Made by a program: the position numbers and the translations under genes. 64,000 nucleotides of DNA from Gilliamella apicola. GTDB lineage: Bacteria > Pseudomonadota > Gammaproteobacteria > Enterobacterales > Orbaceae. This document shows positions 28,331 through 37,973 of the stretch, in pieces (positions within the stretch are counted from its first letter, which is position 1; each line of letters opens with the position of its first letter). Where the stretch lies: assembly GCF_000599985.1 (NCBI RefSeq), contig NZ_CP007445.1, forward strand, positions 1,736,001 through 1,800,000, given 5' to 3'. Below the pieces are notes generated by a model that worked only from the letters and a program-made list of their open reading frames with translations, was not told where the DNA came from and made no database searches.

Positions 28331-30481
28331 CTATTTACCAGCATTTTGTTCTTGCGCTGATTGAATAGCGGTTAATGCAATAGTATAAACGATATCGTCA
28401 ACTAACGCACCACGAGACAAGTCATTAACAGGTTTACGCATACCTTGTAACATTGGACCAATAGAAACAAGATCAGCAGAACGCTGCACAGCTTTGTATG
28501 TAGTATTACCAGTATTTAAATCAGGGAAGATAAACACTGTTGCTTTACCTGCTACTTGTGAATTTGGTGCTTTAGATTTAGCCACATCAGGCATAACTGC
28601 TGCATCATATTGTAATGGACCATCAATCATTAGATCTGGGCGTTTTTCTTGAGCAATACGAGTTGCTTCTTTCACTTTTTCAACATCAGCGCCTTGACCA
28701 GAACTACCTGTTGAATATGAGATCATCGCAACGCGTGGTTCAATACCAAAGGCAATTGCGGTATCAGCTGATTGGATAGCTATTTCAGCAAGTTCTTGTG
28801 CGTTCGGATCTGGATTGATTGCACAGTCACCATAGATATATACTTGGTCTGGCATTAACATAAAGAACACAGATGATACAAGTGAACTACCTGGCGCAGT
28901 TTTAATTAATTGTAACGGTGGGCGAATAGTATTTGCAGTAGTATGGACAGCACCTGATACTAAACCGTCAACCTCGTTTGCTTCAAGCATCATTGTACCA
29001 AGCACAACATTATCAGCTAATTGCTCACGTGCAATAACTTCGGTCATACCTTTATTTTTACGTAATTCAACTAAGCGCGGCACATATTTTTCACGGATAT
29101 TATCTGGGTCAACAATTTCAACACCAGCACCTAATGTAACGCCTTGAGAAGCGGCTACTTTACGAACTTCATCAGGATTACCAATAAGTACACATTTTGC
29201 AATATTACGCTCTGCACAAATTGCTGCAGCTTTAATAGTTCTTGGTTCATCACCTTCTGGTAAAACTACCACTTTTTTCGCATTACGTGCAAGCTCAGTT
29301 AGTTGATAGCGGAAAGCTGGAGGTGATAAACGACGAGTTGAATTTACCACTTCATTTAATGATTTGATCCAATTTGCATCAATATGGTCAGCAACAAAGT
29401 TTTGTGTATTATCCATACGTTCTTTGTCATCAACCGGAATTTCTAAATTGAATTGTTGTAAATTAATTGAAGTTTGGAATGTATTTGTTTTAACTGTAAA
29501 TACAGGTAAACCTGTATCAAAAGCTGGTTGGCATAATTTATAGATTTTTTCATCAATTTCATAACCACCAGTTAACAATACACCACCAATTGCCACACCA
29601 TTCATAGCAGCTAAACTGATTGTTACTAGTACATCAGAACGGTCAGCAGAGGTCACAAGTAATGCATTTGGTTGCAAATGACTAATGATATTTTGCACAC
29701 TACGTGAGCAGAATGAAATATGTTTAATACGACGGCTTTGAATTGAACCTTCATTAATGATTTTGGCATTAAAATGTTTAGCGATATCAATTGCACGGCA
29801 AGCACTTAAATCAATATTCCAAGGAATACAACCAAGAACAGGAATTGGACTATGACGATTTAAATCTTCAATGGTGATTTTTTTACCATCAAATTTATGA
29901 GTATGGTAAATTTCCGCTACATCTGGACGAGCAAGAGATTGCTCTTCTACAGGTGCATTTACTTTATTAACAATGACACCTACGATTTTTTCATTTTTAA
30001 CGCCACCAAAATTAGAACGGGCAATTTCAATACGATCTTTTAATTGCTCTGGTGTGTCTTTACCCATATTAACAACAAAGATTATTTCAGCACCAAGCGT
30101 TTTAGCAATGTTATTATTTAATTCATTGGCAAACGGGTAATCAGCAGTAGGAACAATACCTTCAACTAATACTACATCAGCCCCTTTGGTATTTTCAGCG
30201 TAAAGGGCAACGATTTCTTCCATTAACACATCTTGTTGATTTAAACCTAGTAGGTTTTCAACATGACTCATTTTAAGTGGTTTTAAAACGGGAATTGATG
30301 TGTTATTACTAACCAAAGTAGTAGTATTGTCAAGGGCATCACCACCCGCTCTTGGCTGGGCAACTGGTTTAAAAACGTTTAAGTTAATACCTTGACGCTC
30401 CATAGCTCGAATAACACCAAGACTCACACCTGTTAACCCTACATTGGATCCGGTTGGAATTAGCATAATAGTACGAGACAT
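28331..30481 (-). CDS. pta: Phosphate acetyltransferase
   Basis: Catalyses acetyl-CoA + phosphate = acetyl phosphate + CoA, the step paired with AckA. 716 aa is the long enterobacterial form. It has an N-terminal BioD-like P-loop domain ([18 protein letters not shown]), a middle DRTGG region, and the C-terminal PTA_PTB domain from about 390 ([15 protein letters not shown], then [20 protein letters not shown]). The ATG is preceded by GAGGAAATTAATT. It follows ackA on the same strand with a 67-bp gap that holds a hairpin, so expression is probably from the ackA promoter with some attenuation. Confidence 0.97.
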   Translation of the reverse strand: MSRTIMLIPTGSNVGLTGVSLGVIRAMERQGINLNVFKPVAQPRAGGDALDNTTTLVSNNTSIPVLKPLKMSHVENLLGLNQQDVLMEEIVALYAENTKGADVVLVEGIVPTADYPFANELNNNIAKTLGAEIIFVVNMGKDTPEQLKDRIEIARSNFGGVKNEKIVGVIVNKVNAPVEEQSLARPDVAEIYHTHKFDGKKITIEDLNRHSPIPVLGCIPWNIDLSACRAIDIAKHFNAKIINEGSIQSRRIKHISFCSRSVQNIISHLQPNALLVTSADRSDVLVTISLAAMNGVAIGGVLLTGGYEIDEKIYKLCQPAFDTGLPVFTVKTNTFQTSINLQQFNLEIPVDDKERMDNTQNFVADHIDANWIKSLNEVVNSTRRLSPPAFRYQLTELARNAKKVVVLPEGDEPRTIKAAAICAERNIAKCVLIGNPDEVRKVAASQGVTLGAGVEIVDPDNIREKYVPRLVELRKNKGMTEVIAREQLADNVVLGTMMLEANEVDGLVSGAVHTTANTIRPPLQLIKTAPGSSLVSSVFFMLMPDQVYIYGDCAINPDPNAQELAEIAIQSADTAIAFGIEPRVAMISYSTGSSGQGADVEKVKEATRIAQEKRPDLMIDGPLQYDAAVMPDVAKSKAPNSQVAGKATVFIFPDLNTGNTTYKAVQRSADLVSIGPMLQGMRKPVNDLSRGALVDDIVYTIALTAIQSAQEQNAGK

Positions 30482-30517
30482 AATTAATTTCCTCTTAATT
30501 CTTTATTATGTAAAAAC

Positions 30518-30538
30518 AAACCGCCATTTCGGCGGTTT
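30518..30538 (-). terminator. Hairpin in the ackA-pta intergenic region
   Basis: An 8-bp stem (AAACCGCC with GGCGGTTT) and a 5-nt loop. On the minus strand it is followed by GTTTTTAC. It is terminator-like, yet pta starts 37 bp further on and has no other obvious promoter, so it probably acts as a partial terminator. Confidence 0.7.
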
Positions 30539-30548
30539 TAATCGTTTA

Positions 30549-31754
30549 TTAAGCAGTTAAACGCGCTGCATCCTGAGCAATAACAAGTTCTTCATTGGTT
30601 GGAATCACCATCGCAACGGTAGAGCCGTCTTTAGTAATTGTTCCTCCATTGCCAAAACGTGCAGCTAGGTTACGTTCTTGATCAAGTTCAAAACCAAGAA
30701 GACTTAATTTTTGTAATGTCATGCGACGAACTTCTTCAGAGTTTTCACCAATACCACCAGTAAATACGATTGCATCTAAACGACCGTCTAAAAGCATTGC
30801 ATAACCACCAATGTATTTAACTAAACGGTGAACAAAGACATCTAAAGCATTTGTTGCATTTTCATCTTTACCATAGTTGTCAGTTACATAACGGCAATCG
30901 CTACTTACACCTGTTAAACCTAATAAACCAGATTTTTTATTTAAAAGATTATTAATATCAGCAACTGACATATTTAAGTTATCGTGTAAGAAGAACATGA
31001 TAGCAGGATCGATATCACCACTACGTGTACCCATTACTAAACCTTCAAGTGGAGTTAAGCCCATTGAAGTCTCAACACATTTACCATTTTTAACAGCAGT
31101 AATTGATGCACCATTACCTAAATGACAAGTAATTACATTTGTTTCTTCAACTGGTTTATTCAATAATCTTGCAGCTTCACGGCTAACATAATAGTGGCTA
31201 GTACCGTGTGCGCCATAACGACGAATACCGTGTTTAGTATAAAGTTCGTTAGGAATAGCATACAAATAAGCTTCTTTCGGCATAGTTGTATGGAATGCAG
31301 TATCAAATACAGCAACATTTTTAGTTTTTAGATGAGGGAACTCGGCAAAAGCTTCACGAATACCGATCAAATGCGCAGGATTATGTAAAGGTGCAAATGC
31401 TGCTGCCTCTTCAATACCTTTTAATACAGAATCATCGATTACGACAGATTGAGTATATTTTTCACCGCCGTGAACGATACGGTGTCCAATAGATTTAATA
31501 CTATCTAATAATTCTGGTTTTTGAGGGAAGATGCTATTAACAATAAATCTGATTGCTTCACTATGAGCAGCGCCAGCACCTAAAGAAGCTTCGTTCTTAA
31601 CACCATCAAGTTTCCACTTAATACGTGCATCAGGAAGATTAAAACATTCAGCTAACCCAGATAAAAACTCATCACCATTTTCAGGGTTAATAATGGCAAA
31701 TTTTAATGAAGAACTTCCGCAATTAAGAACAAGAGCGTTATTACTTGATGACAT
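30549..31754 (-). CDS. ackA: Acetate kinase
   Basis: Makes ATP and acetate from acetyl phosphate and ADP; cytoplasmic ASKHA-fold enzyme. 401 aa from the ATG at 31754, which starts [20 protein letters not shown] and has AGGAATTACT upstream. A start 14 codons earlier would add a hydrophobic extension not found in the family. Signatures are NCGSSSLKF and [10 protein letters not shown] near the N terminus, [22 protein letters not shown], and VFTGGIGEN. It is divergent from yfbV across a 174-bp gap that carries a small hairpin (31787-31804). Confidence 0.97.
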   Translation of the reverse strand: MSSSNNALVLNCGSSSLKFAIINPENGDEFLSGLAECFNLPDARIKWKLDGVKNEASLGAGAAHSEAIRFIVNSIFPQKPELLDSIKSIGHRIVHGGEKYTQSVVIDDSVLKGIEEAAAFAPLHNPAHLIGIREAFAEFPHLKTKNVAVFDTAFHTTMPKEAYLYAIPNELYTKHGIRRYGAHGTSHYYVSREAARLLNKPVEETNVITCHLGNGASITAVKNGKCVETSMGLTPLEGLVMGTRSGDIDPAIMFFLHDNLNMSVADINNLLNKKSGLLGLTGVSSDCRYVTDNYGKDENATNALDVFVHRLVKYIGGYAMLLDGRLDAIVFTGGIGENSEEVRRMTLQKLSLLGFELDQERNLAARFGNGGTITKDGSTVAMVIPTNEELVIAQDAARLTA

Positions 31755-31928
31755 AGTAATTCCTATAAATTGAATAAAAAGATATATACCAATCAAAATT
31801 GGTAACTCAACACATGATTTAAAAATCGATGTGACTACATTAAGGTGACTTCTGATATCTTGCTTTTTGAGATAAAATAGAGAGAGCCCCCAATTTGAAT
31901 GACATTATTTTAAGACAATAAGAAGTGA

Positions 31929-32402
31929 ATGTCGAGGAATCCCAACAAGATGAATTTAGTTAATACATTTAAGGCTGGACAAAGATATATGAAGCTTTGT
32001 CCGACTGATCAGCAATTGATGCATTCATTTCCTGAATTAAAAATCATTAACCACATAAAAACCATAATAAAATATTTGCCACCAATCATTGTCGGTCTGA
32101 TTGTATGGCAATATTATATGCCTGCGCAGCTTGCAGTAACAATCTTAACTATTTTGTTTGCCTTGAGCTTACCATTACAAGGTATATTTTGGTTGGGTCG
32201 ACGTTCACAATCACCTTTACCCCTTAATTTAGTGGATTGCTATAACCGAATCAAATTACAACTCATCGAAAATAAAGTATTAGATCTTAACGCAAACTCA
32301 AATGAAAAATTAACTTTTGAATCATTTATGCAACTTATAAACTTATCTAAAATTCATTTAGGTAATTATTTTGGACAAGATGATGATGCATCTAACCAAT
32401 AA
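31929..32402 (+). CDS. yfbV: YfbV family membrane protein (UPF0208)
   Basis: 157 aa. Two transmembrane segments (PPIIVGLIVWQYYM and LAVTILTILFALSLPLQGIFW) are followed by LGRRSQSPLPL, the signature of YfbV. In E. coli YfbV is an inner-membrane protein reported to insulate the Ter macrodomain. The start at 31929 matches the E. coli N-terminal length (about 17 residues before the GQ-Y motif) and has AGAAGTGA before it. Divergent from ackA as in E. coli. Its end lies 13 bp before the next gene. Confidence 0.88.
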   Translation: MSRNPNKMNLVNTFKAGQRYMKLCPTDQQLMHSFPELKIINHIKTIIKYLPPIIVGLIVWQYYMPAQLAVTILTILFALSLPLQGIFWLGRRSQSPLPLNLVDCYNRIKLQLIENKVLDLNANSNEKLTFESFMQLINLSKIHLGNYFGQDDDASNQ

Positions 32403-32415
32403 TGAAGATTTATTC

Positions 32416-32922
32416 ATGCAAAAATTTTTAGAAAAATTAAAAAATCAAATAAATGCACTTGAACAAGAGATCAATTTAATAGATCAACAACCTTTTCAAG
32501 AACATTATTTTGATGAACATTTGTTTAACACAAGCAAAATCGAATCCAATAAACAATTCTATCTTGATAAAATAAACCAGACTTATCAAGCCCTTTGTGA
32601 TGCTGCTCTATCACAAAAATTGGAGCAAATAGAATTTTTGTCGGAAAAGCTTATTGATCAAATCACCGCTTTAACCCGTGAGATTGCTACTGGACATTTA
32701 CGTAAGCAGCCAACAGACTATTTAATTCAAGAAACACTTGCAGAAAAACACTCAAGACATTTGGATTATCTAAGGCGATTACAAGATATGAAATATGAAT
32801 TTGAATTTTCATCAGAGTCAATTGATCATATTAAAGTTGCTACATTAGATAATCGAATCTATCGCTGTGAACAAGCAATAAAAAAAATTGAATTAGAAAT
32901 GGAAAACGATAGCCTAGATTGA
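32416..32922 (+). CDS. priC: Primosomal replication protein N'' (PriC)
   Basis: 168 aa, mostly helical. It shares the PriC pattern: an N-terminal LEKLKNQINALEQEI, then DEHLFNTS, a long LEQIEFLSEKLIDQITALTREI block, HSRHLDYLRRLQDMKYE, and a C-terminal DNRIYRCEQAIKKIE. PriC helps reload DnaB at stalled forks. I chose the ATG at 32416 because it aligns with the E. coli start and has TGAAGA 7 nt upstream. An upstream TTG at 32371 would overlap yfbV. The gene forms an operon with yfbV. Confidence 0.85.
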   Translation: MQKFLEKLKNQINALEQEINLIDQQPFQEHYFDEHLFNTSKIESNKQFYLDKINQTYQALCDAALSQKLEQIEFLSEKLIDQITALTREIATGHLRKQPTDYLIQETLAEKHSRHLDYLRRLQDMKYEFEFSSESIDHIKVATLDNRIYRCEQAIKKIELEMENDSLD

Positions 32923-33107
32923 ATTAAGTTATTTGCTTATATCTGCTCTTTTTAATACAGTTTTCAACATCTATCTCGATGGAAATCTGGGTACTTAACA
33001 AGTTTATATGATTACAATAAAATTTATATAATTCAATATAATAAAACTTAAATTTACATAAAACATAAATGTTTCATATAAATTTAGGGCTTATTATATC
33101 GGCTTTA

Positions 33108-33659
33108 TTATCTACCTCGTCTTGCTTTCCACATTTTTGATCTTTTTTTTCTCCTTTTTTTATATACTGTCCGATAACAATCACGATTACCAACATAAAT
33201 CTCATTTAGCGTTAAATCCGATGGAATATCTTTAAAATAGTCATCTAGTTCATCCCATGGAGAAGGAAGTGTAATAGCCATACCATAGTCGTCATCAAGA
33301 ATAAGTTCACCCCAAAAAATAAGCTGTTTTTTTGTTAAATTAAGCAGTTCTCCCATTGTAATGCCAGCATATAATTCATTTTTATATTTATTTCTATATT
33401 TTCCTTTATAATTTTGATTACACCATAAGTCTTCAATTCGACCATTAGAATTTGTAGAAATAGTTATCGTTCCATTATTCAAGGAATATATATATTTAAG
33501 TTCGTATCCAACTTCATTTGAAGAACATGGTTTTTCCCACGTTCTTTCTTCAACATCAAAATTTTCATATAATTCGTCTGCATAAAATTCCACATCATGA
33601 CCAATCTCAATATTACCCAAAGATTTGTAGCTTATTATATCTGCATTAAAATCTATCAT
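33108..33659 (-). CDS. Hypothetical protein, possible toxin-immunity protein
   Basis: 183 aa, family not recognised. The sequence begins MIDFNADIISYKSLGNIEIG. It has beta-rich acidic stretches (YELKYIYSLNNGTITISTNS, then ITLPSPWDELDDYF) and a very basic tail (VYKKRRKKRSKMWKARRGR). Size, acidic body and position 33 bp after a SUKH-type gene on the same strand suggest a second immunity protein of a polymorphic toxin locus. No toxin gene is present here. The function is inferred from context only. The 185-bp gap toward priC has nothing visible. Confidence 0.5.
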   Translation of the reverse strand: MIDFNADIISYKSLGNIEIGHDVEFYADELYENFDVEERTWEKPCSSNEVGYELKYIYSLNNGTITISTNSNGRIEDLWCNQNYKGKYRNKYKNELYAGITMGELLNLTKKQLIFWGELILDDDYGMAITLPSPWDELDDYFKDIPSDLTLNEIYVGNRDCYRTVYKKRRKKRSKMWKARRGR

Positions 33660-33692
33660 TTGGATGCTCCTTTTTGATAAATTATCCCTTTT

Positions 33693-34337
33693 TTACCTTA
33701 CAAGCCCTTCTCTTTTAAATTTCGCTATCAACTCACGTCCTTTTTCAGAAAGTTCTAATTTTTTTAAACACACCTGAATTATTTTTTTCGAAAACATAAA
33801 AAAGTATTTAGAATCGTTCATCAAAAAATCTATATAATCATCAGAATAAGGAACATTAGGATCATAATCTTCGATTTCGGTTTTAATAATTTTTGTTAGA
33901 AATTCATCAAAGGAATTAGCGACAAGCTTTAAATCTAGATTCTGCTCTAAATAACCATTTCTGACTGTCATATCAAAATATAGATCATTTACTTCATGAT
34001 CCCAATGATAAACTTTGCCATTTGGATACAAACAAAGTAAATCTCCGAAATTTAAAGATGCTATAGCAATGGACCGTTTAGGGATTCTATCTAAATACAT
34101 CCAGTTATTAGCAATTACATCTTCCCGATCTCGTTTCTTAGAGAATCCGAACATTACTTCAAGCGGAAGTGATTCACCTTGACAGTCAATGGAATAATCA
34201 AACACATCCTCATCAAAAGCAATGACATTATATTTCTTTAAAAATTTAATATAAGAATTCTGAGAATCTGTTGTAATTTTTAATTTAGAAATAAGCTTAT
34301 CAATATTTCTTGGCACAGCATATTTTGATTCAAACAT
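33693..34337 (-). CDS. SMI1/KNR4 (SUKH)-like immunity protein
   Basis: 214 aa. The central part has the order expected of the SUKH fold: IKFLKKYNVIAFDEDVFDYS, GESLPLEVMFGFSKKRD, the IPKRSIAIASLNFGDLLCLY strand pair, NGKVYHWDHE, and NSFDEFLTKI. SUKH proteins usually neutralise nuclease-type toxins delivered by contact-dependent or type VI systems. No cognate toxin lies in this window, so it is an orphan immunity gene, perhaps protecting against a neighbour's toxin. The 334-bp gap 34338-34671 holds no gene and probably carries the cysK promoter. Confidence 0.6.
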   Translation of the reverse strand: MFESKYAVPRNIDKLISKLKITTDSQNSYIKFLKKYNVIAFDEDVFDYSIDCQGESLPLEVMFGFSKKRDREDVIANNWMYLDRIPKRSIAIASLNFGDLLCLYPNGKVYHWDHEVNDLYFDMTVRNGYLEQNLDLKLVANSFDEFLTKIIKTEIEDYDPNVPYSDDYIDFLMNDSKYFFMFSKKIIQVCLKKLELSEKGRELIAKFKREGLVR

Positions 34338-34671
34338 TCGATTTCCTTAAATAACATCCATAAATAAAAACTTATTTACTACCAACCTAACAGTACTTGT
34401 TTTATCGTTTTGCTTCATTAAAAATCATTAATTTATCAAATAATTCTGAATTTTTATACTGGGATGATATCAAATTATATTAACTTCAATTGTGTACTAT
34501 TTTATGAACACATTTTTAGTTATCAATAAAATTACATCTTTCTTATATCAAAAACGAATATTGTTATAATTATTATTTAGTATCATCTTTTTAAGTTACC
34601 TTTATAATATTGTTATCGTCAGCGATTATTAAAACGCTATTCCCTTTAAAGTTATTTATAAGGATTATTTA

Positions 34672-35637
34672 ATGAGTAAAATATTTGATGATAATTCACA
34701 AACCATCGGTCACACGCCTCTAGTTCGTTTAAAACATTTTGGTAACGGTAATATTTTAGCCAAAGTGGAATCTCGCAATCCTAGTTTTAGTGTTAAATGT
34801 CGTATTGCATCAAATATGATTTGGGATGCAGAAAAACGCGGGTTATTAACATCGGATGTTGAATTAATCGAACCTACTAGTGGTAATACAGGTATTGCTC
34901 TTGCAGCAGTCGCTGCAGCACGAGGTTATAAACTAACCTTAACCATGCCAGAAAGCATGAGTATAGAACGTCGAAAATTACTTAAAGCTTTAGGTGCTAA
35001 TCTAATTTTGACTGAAGCGGCAAAAGGCATGAAAGGCGCAATTGAAAAAGCCGAAGAGATTGTTGCAAGTAATCCTCAAAAAAACATCATGCTGCAACAA
35101 TTTAGTAATCCAGCCAACCCAGAAATTCACGAAAAAACCACTGGACCAGAAATTTGGAACGATACGGATGGCCAAGTAGATATTTTTATTGCTGGTGTAG
35201 GTACTGGTGGTACTTTTACAGGTACAGTTCGGTATATTAAAAAGACTCAAGGCAAAAACATAACAGCCGTAGCTGTTGAACCGGCTACATCTCCAGTTAT
35301 TAGCCAAGCCCTAGCGGGTGAGCCAATTAAACCAGGACCACACAAAATTCAAGGTATTGGCGCTGGGTTTATTCCAGAAAATTTAGACTTAAGCTTGATT
35401 GATATAGTTGAAAAGGTCACAAATGAACAATCCATTGAAACTGCGCGAGAATTAATGGAAAAAGAAGGTATCTTAGCAGGTATATCATCCGGTGCAGCCG
35501 TTTATGCAGCTGATCGTTTAGCAAAATTACCTGAAAATGCCAATAAAACCATTGTGGTAATTTTACCGTCATCTGGTGAGCGTTATCTTAGTACGGATTT
35601 ATTTAGTGGTATTTTTACTGAAAAAGAACTTGGTTAA
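34672..35637 (+). CDS. cysK: Cysteine synthase A (O-acetylserine sulfhydrylase)
   Basis: Makes L-cysteine from O-acetylserine and sulfide with PLP. 321 aa, very close to E. coli Cys[21 protein letters not shown], the PLP Lys in [10 protein letters not shown] (near 42), the substrate loop [10 protein letters not shown], the PLP-phosphate loop GTGGTFTG, and the end [10 protein letters not shown]. The ATG has AAGGATTATTT before it. The gene stands alone and is followed at once by a strong shared terminator. Confidence 0.97.
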   Translation: MSKIFDDNSQTIGHTPLVRLKHFGNGNILAKVESRNPSFSVKCRIASNMIWDAEKRGLLTSDVELIEPTSGNTGIALAAVAAARGYKLTLTMPESMSIERRKLLKALGANLILTEAAKGMKGAIEKAEEIVASNPQKNIMLQQFSNPANPEIHEKTTGPEIWNDTDGQVDIFIAGVGTGGTFTGTVRYIKKTQGKNITAVAVEPATSPVISQALAGEPIKPGPHKIQGIGAGFIPENLDLSLIDIVEKVTNEQSIETARELMEKEGILAGISSGAAVYAADRLAKLPENANKTIVVILPSSGERYLSTDLFSGIFTEKELG

Positions 35638-35653
35638 ACCAAATCTCGAAACG

Positions 35654-35684
35654 AAAAGCGCGACCAAGTTTGAGTCGCGCTTTT
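35654..35684. terminator. Bidirectional terminator between cysK and ruvB
   Basis: An 11-bp stem (AAAAGCGCGAC with GTCGCGCTTTT) and a 9-nt loop, between convergent cysK (plus) and ruvB (minus). A second AT-only palindrome, ACTTTTTTAAAAAAGT, lies at 35698-35713. Confidence 0.93.
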
Positions 35685-35715
35685 GTATATCTTTTTTACT
35701 TTTTTAAAAAAGTAA

Positions 35716-36720
35716 TCACTCATCTTGAATAATACCAAAATGTCGATAAGCATGTGGTGTTGCAATTCGACCCCTTGGCGTTCTTTGAATATAACCTTGT
35801 TGAATCAAAAACGGTTCGAGCACATCTTCGATGGTTTCACGCTCCTCACCTATGGCAGCTGCAATGTTATCAAGACCTACAGGCCCACCCATAAACTTTT
35901 CAATAATGGTGAGTAATAATTTACGGTCCATATAATCAAAACCTTCGTTATCTACATCTAACATATCAAGTGCTTGGGACGCAATTTTTTGATCAATCAC
36001 ACCTTTTGATTTTACATCAGCATAATCACGCACGCGACGCAATAAACGATTAGCAATTCGAGGCGTTCCGCGTGAACGTTTGGCAATTAAATGAGCACCC
36101 TCATCAGATAAGTCCATACCTAAAAATTTAGCACTACGACTAACAATATATTCCAAATCCTCAACCCGATAAAACTCAAGGCGTTGCACAATACCAAAAC
36201 GATCACGTAATGGCGAGGTTAACGAACCCGCTCGCGTTGTTGCACCAATAAGTGTAAATGGAGGCAAATCGATTTTAATTGAACGTGCTGCGGGACCTTC
36301 CCCTATCATAATATCAAGCTGATAGTCTTCCATAGCTGGATATAAAATTTCTTCTACTACAGGTGAAAGGCGATGGATTTCATCAATAAATAGCACATCG
36401 TTAGGCTCTAAATTGGTTAACATTGCAGCTAAATCACCAGCCTTTTCTAATACAGGGCCGGAAGTGGTACGTAAATTAACGTTCATTTCGTTAGCAACAA
36501 TATTAGCTAAAGTTGTTTTACCTAGTCCAGGCGGACCAAAAATTAACACATGATCAAGTGCATCGCTACGTTGCTTGGCAGCTTGAATAAAAATTTTCAT
36601 CTGTTCACGTACTTGTGCTTGCCCAATATATTCGTCCAAACTTTTAGGACGAATAGCACGATCCAGTGATTCTTCTTCCTTTTTGGCTTGAGGTGCAATC
36701 AAGCGATCCGCTTCAATCAT
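35716..36720 (-). CDS. ruvB: Holliday junction branch-migration helicase RuvB
   Basis: 334-aa AAA+ motor of the RuvABC resolvasome. Walker A is GPPGLGKTT (62-70) and Walker B is FIDEIHRLS. Sensor motifs are [10 protein letters not shown] and [13 protein letters not shown], with a C-terminal winged helix ([13 protein letters not shown]). It starts 13 bp after the ruvA stop, so the two genes are cotranscribed in the order ruvA-ruvB, as usual. ruvC is not in the window. Confidence 0.98.
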   Translation of the reverse strand: MIEADRLIAPQAKKEEESLDRAIRPKSLDEYIGQAQVREQMKIFIQAAKQRSDALDHVLIFGPPGLGKTTLANIVANEMNVNLRTTSGPVLEKAGDLAAMLTNLEPNDVLFIDEIHRLSPVVEEILYPAMEDYQLDIMIGEGPAARSIKIDLPPFTLIGATTRAGSLTSPLRDRFGIVQRLEFYRVEDLEYIVSRSAKFLGMDLSDEGAHLIAKRSRGTPRIANRLLRRVRDYADVKSKGVIDQKIASQALDMLDVDNEGFDYMDRKLLLTIIEKFMGGPVGLDNIAAAIGEERETIEDVLEPFLIQQGYIQRTPRGRIATPHAYRHFGIIQDE

Positions 36721-36733
36721 AGTAAATCCCTAT

Positions 36734-37342
36734 TTATAATGCTGATTTTAATGCTTCGCGAATAAGCGTTTCACAATCCATATCAGGTAATATAACTTTA
36801 TTAATAATTCGACTGGCTTCTTGTGGTTTATAACCTAATGCGATGAGTGCTGATACAGCTTCGCTTTCTATTTGGTTAGATGATTTTTTAACGCTGCTGG
36901 CTTCTATAACTGTACTTATCGGTGAAAGCTGCTCAGCAAAACGTTTAAGGCGATCTTTCATTTCCACAATCAAACGTTCTGCTGTTTTAGTGCCAACACC
37001 TGGTAATTTAACTAAAGTTTTAATTTCACCCTGCTCAACGGCACTAATAAATTGTTGTGCAGACATTCCAGACAAAATTGCCAACGCTAATTTAGGGCCT
37101 ACACCATTGACCTTAATCAGTTCACGAAACAATTCTCGTTCTTGTTCTTGATTAAAGCCATATAATATTTGTGCATCTTCCCGCACCGCAAAATGGGTTA
37201 ATACAATGACTTCTTGCCCATTGTCAGGAAGTTCATAAAAACAGGTCATCGGCATAAAAACCTCATAGCCGACGCCACCCACTTCAATAAGAACTTTAGG
37301 TGGTTGCTTTTCAATAATGGTTCCACGTAGACGACCTATCAC
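36734..37342 (-). CDS. ruvA: Holliday junction-binding protein RuvA
   Basis: 202 aa with an N-terminal OB fold ([20 protein letters not shown]), two helix-hairpin-helix motifs ([16 protein letters not shown] and [16 protein letters not shown]) and a C-terminal RuvB-binding domain ([17 protein letters not shown]). The start is GTG with AAGGATAAATT upstream. The tetramer holds the four-way junction open and loads RuvB. A LexA-box candidate lies about 170 bp upstream. Confidence 0.98.
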   Translation of the reverse strand: MIGRLRGTIIEKQPPKVLIEVGGVGYEVFMPMTCFYELPDNGQEVIVLTHFAVREDAQILYGFNQEQERELFRELIKVNGVGPKLALAILSGMSAQQFISAVEQGEIKTLVKLPGVGTKTAERLIVEMKDRLKRFAEQLSPISTVIEASSVKKSSNQIESEAVSALIALGYKPQEASRIINKVILPDMDCETLIREALKSAL

Positions 37343-37507
37343 AATTTATCCTTAGTAATTTACTGTTGGTTGAAATAATTGACGGCTCTTGAAAATAAAA
37401 TATTCATTATTTAATCATTAATTTTTATTTGACGAACAAGAGTAGCAATTAATTTGAAAGTAATTGGTCGTTAGTTTACCTGATAGAAAAAAATTAATAA
37501 AGAAAAA

Positions 37508-37523
37508 CTGTATAAATAGACAG
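37508..37523. promoter_or_regulatory. LexA (SOS) box candidate upstream of ruvAB
   Basis: CTGT-ATAAATAG-ACAG exactly matches the enterobacterial SOS-box pattern CTGT-N8-ACAG, with an AT-rich core. It lies in the 260-bp gap between ybaB and ruvA and would place ruvAB under LexA, as in E. coli. Confidence 0.7.
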
Positions 37524-37602
37524 GCAATAGCTGAAAGAAATTCGCCGATTACTGTTTAATAATCGGCAAAAAAATTAGATTAGATTAATATAATAAAATC
37601 AA

Positions 37603-37941
37603 TTAAAACGGCATCTTAAAGCCCGGTGGTAACTGCATACCGCCAGTTACTTGTGCCATTCGCTCTTTTTGTGCGTCATCTAAACGACGAGTCGCATCAT
37701 TGTAGGCAGCAGCAATTAGATCTTCCAACATCTCTTTATCATCTTCCGTAACTAAAGAGGGATCAATTTCAACACGTTTACAGTTATGTGAACCATTTAT
37801 TGTTACTTTAACTAAACCAGCGCCTGATTCACCAGTCACCTCTAATTTGGCAATCTCTTCTTGTGCTTGTTGCATTTTTGCTTGCATTTGTTGAGCTTGC
37901 TTCATTAAATTGCCCAAACCACCTTTTCCACCTGAAAACAT
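37603..37941 (-). CDS. ybaB: Nucleoid-associated protein YbaB/EbfC
   Basis: 112 aa. It begins [20 protein letters not shown], continues with a helical [20 protein letters not shown], and has the conserved [20 protein letters not shown] core. It binds DNA as a dimer. The gene is 32 bp downstream of dnaX, the conserved dnaX-ybaB pair. recR, which follows in E. coli, is not here; ruvA comes next. Confidence 0.96.
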   Translation of the reverse strand: MFSGGKGGLGNLMKQAQQMQAKMQQAQEEIAKLEVTGESGAGLVKVTINGSHNCKRVEIDPSLVTEDDKEMLEDLIAAAYNDATRRLDDAQKERMAQVTGGMQLPPGFKMPF

Positions 37942-37973
37942 ATTTATTCCTCATTAAAAAATTTAGCCCATAA

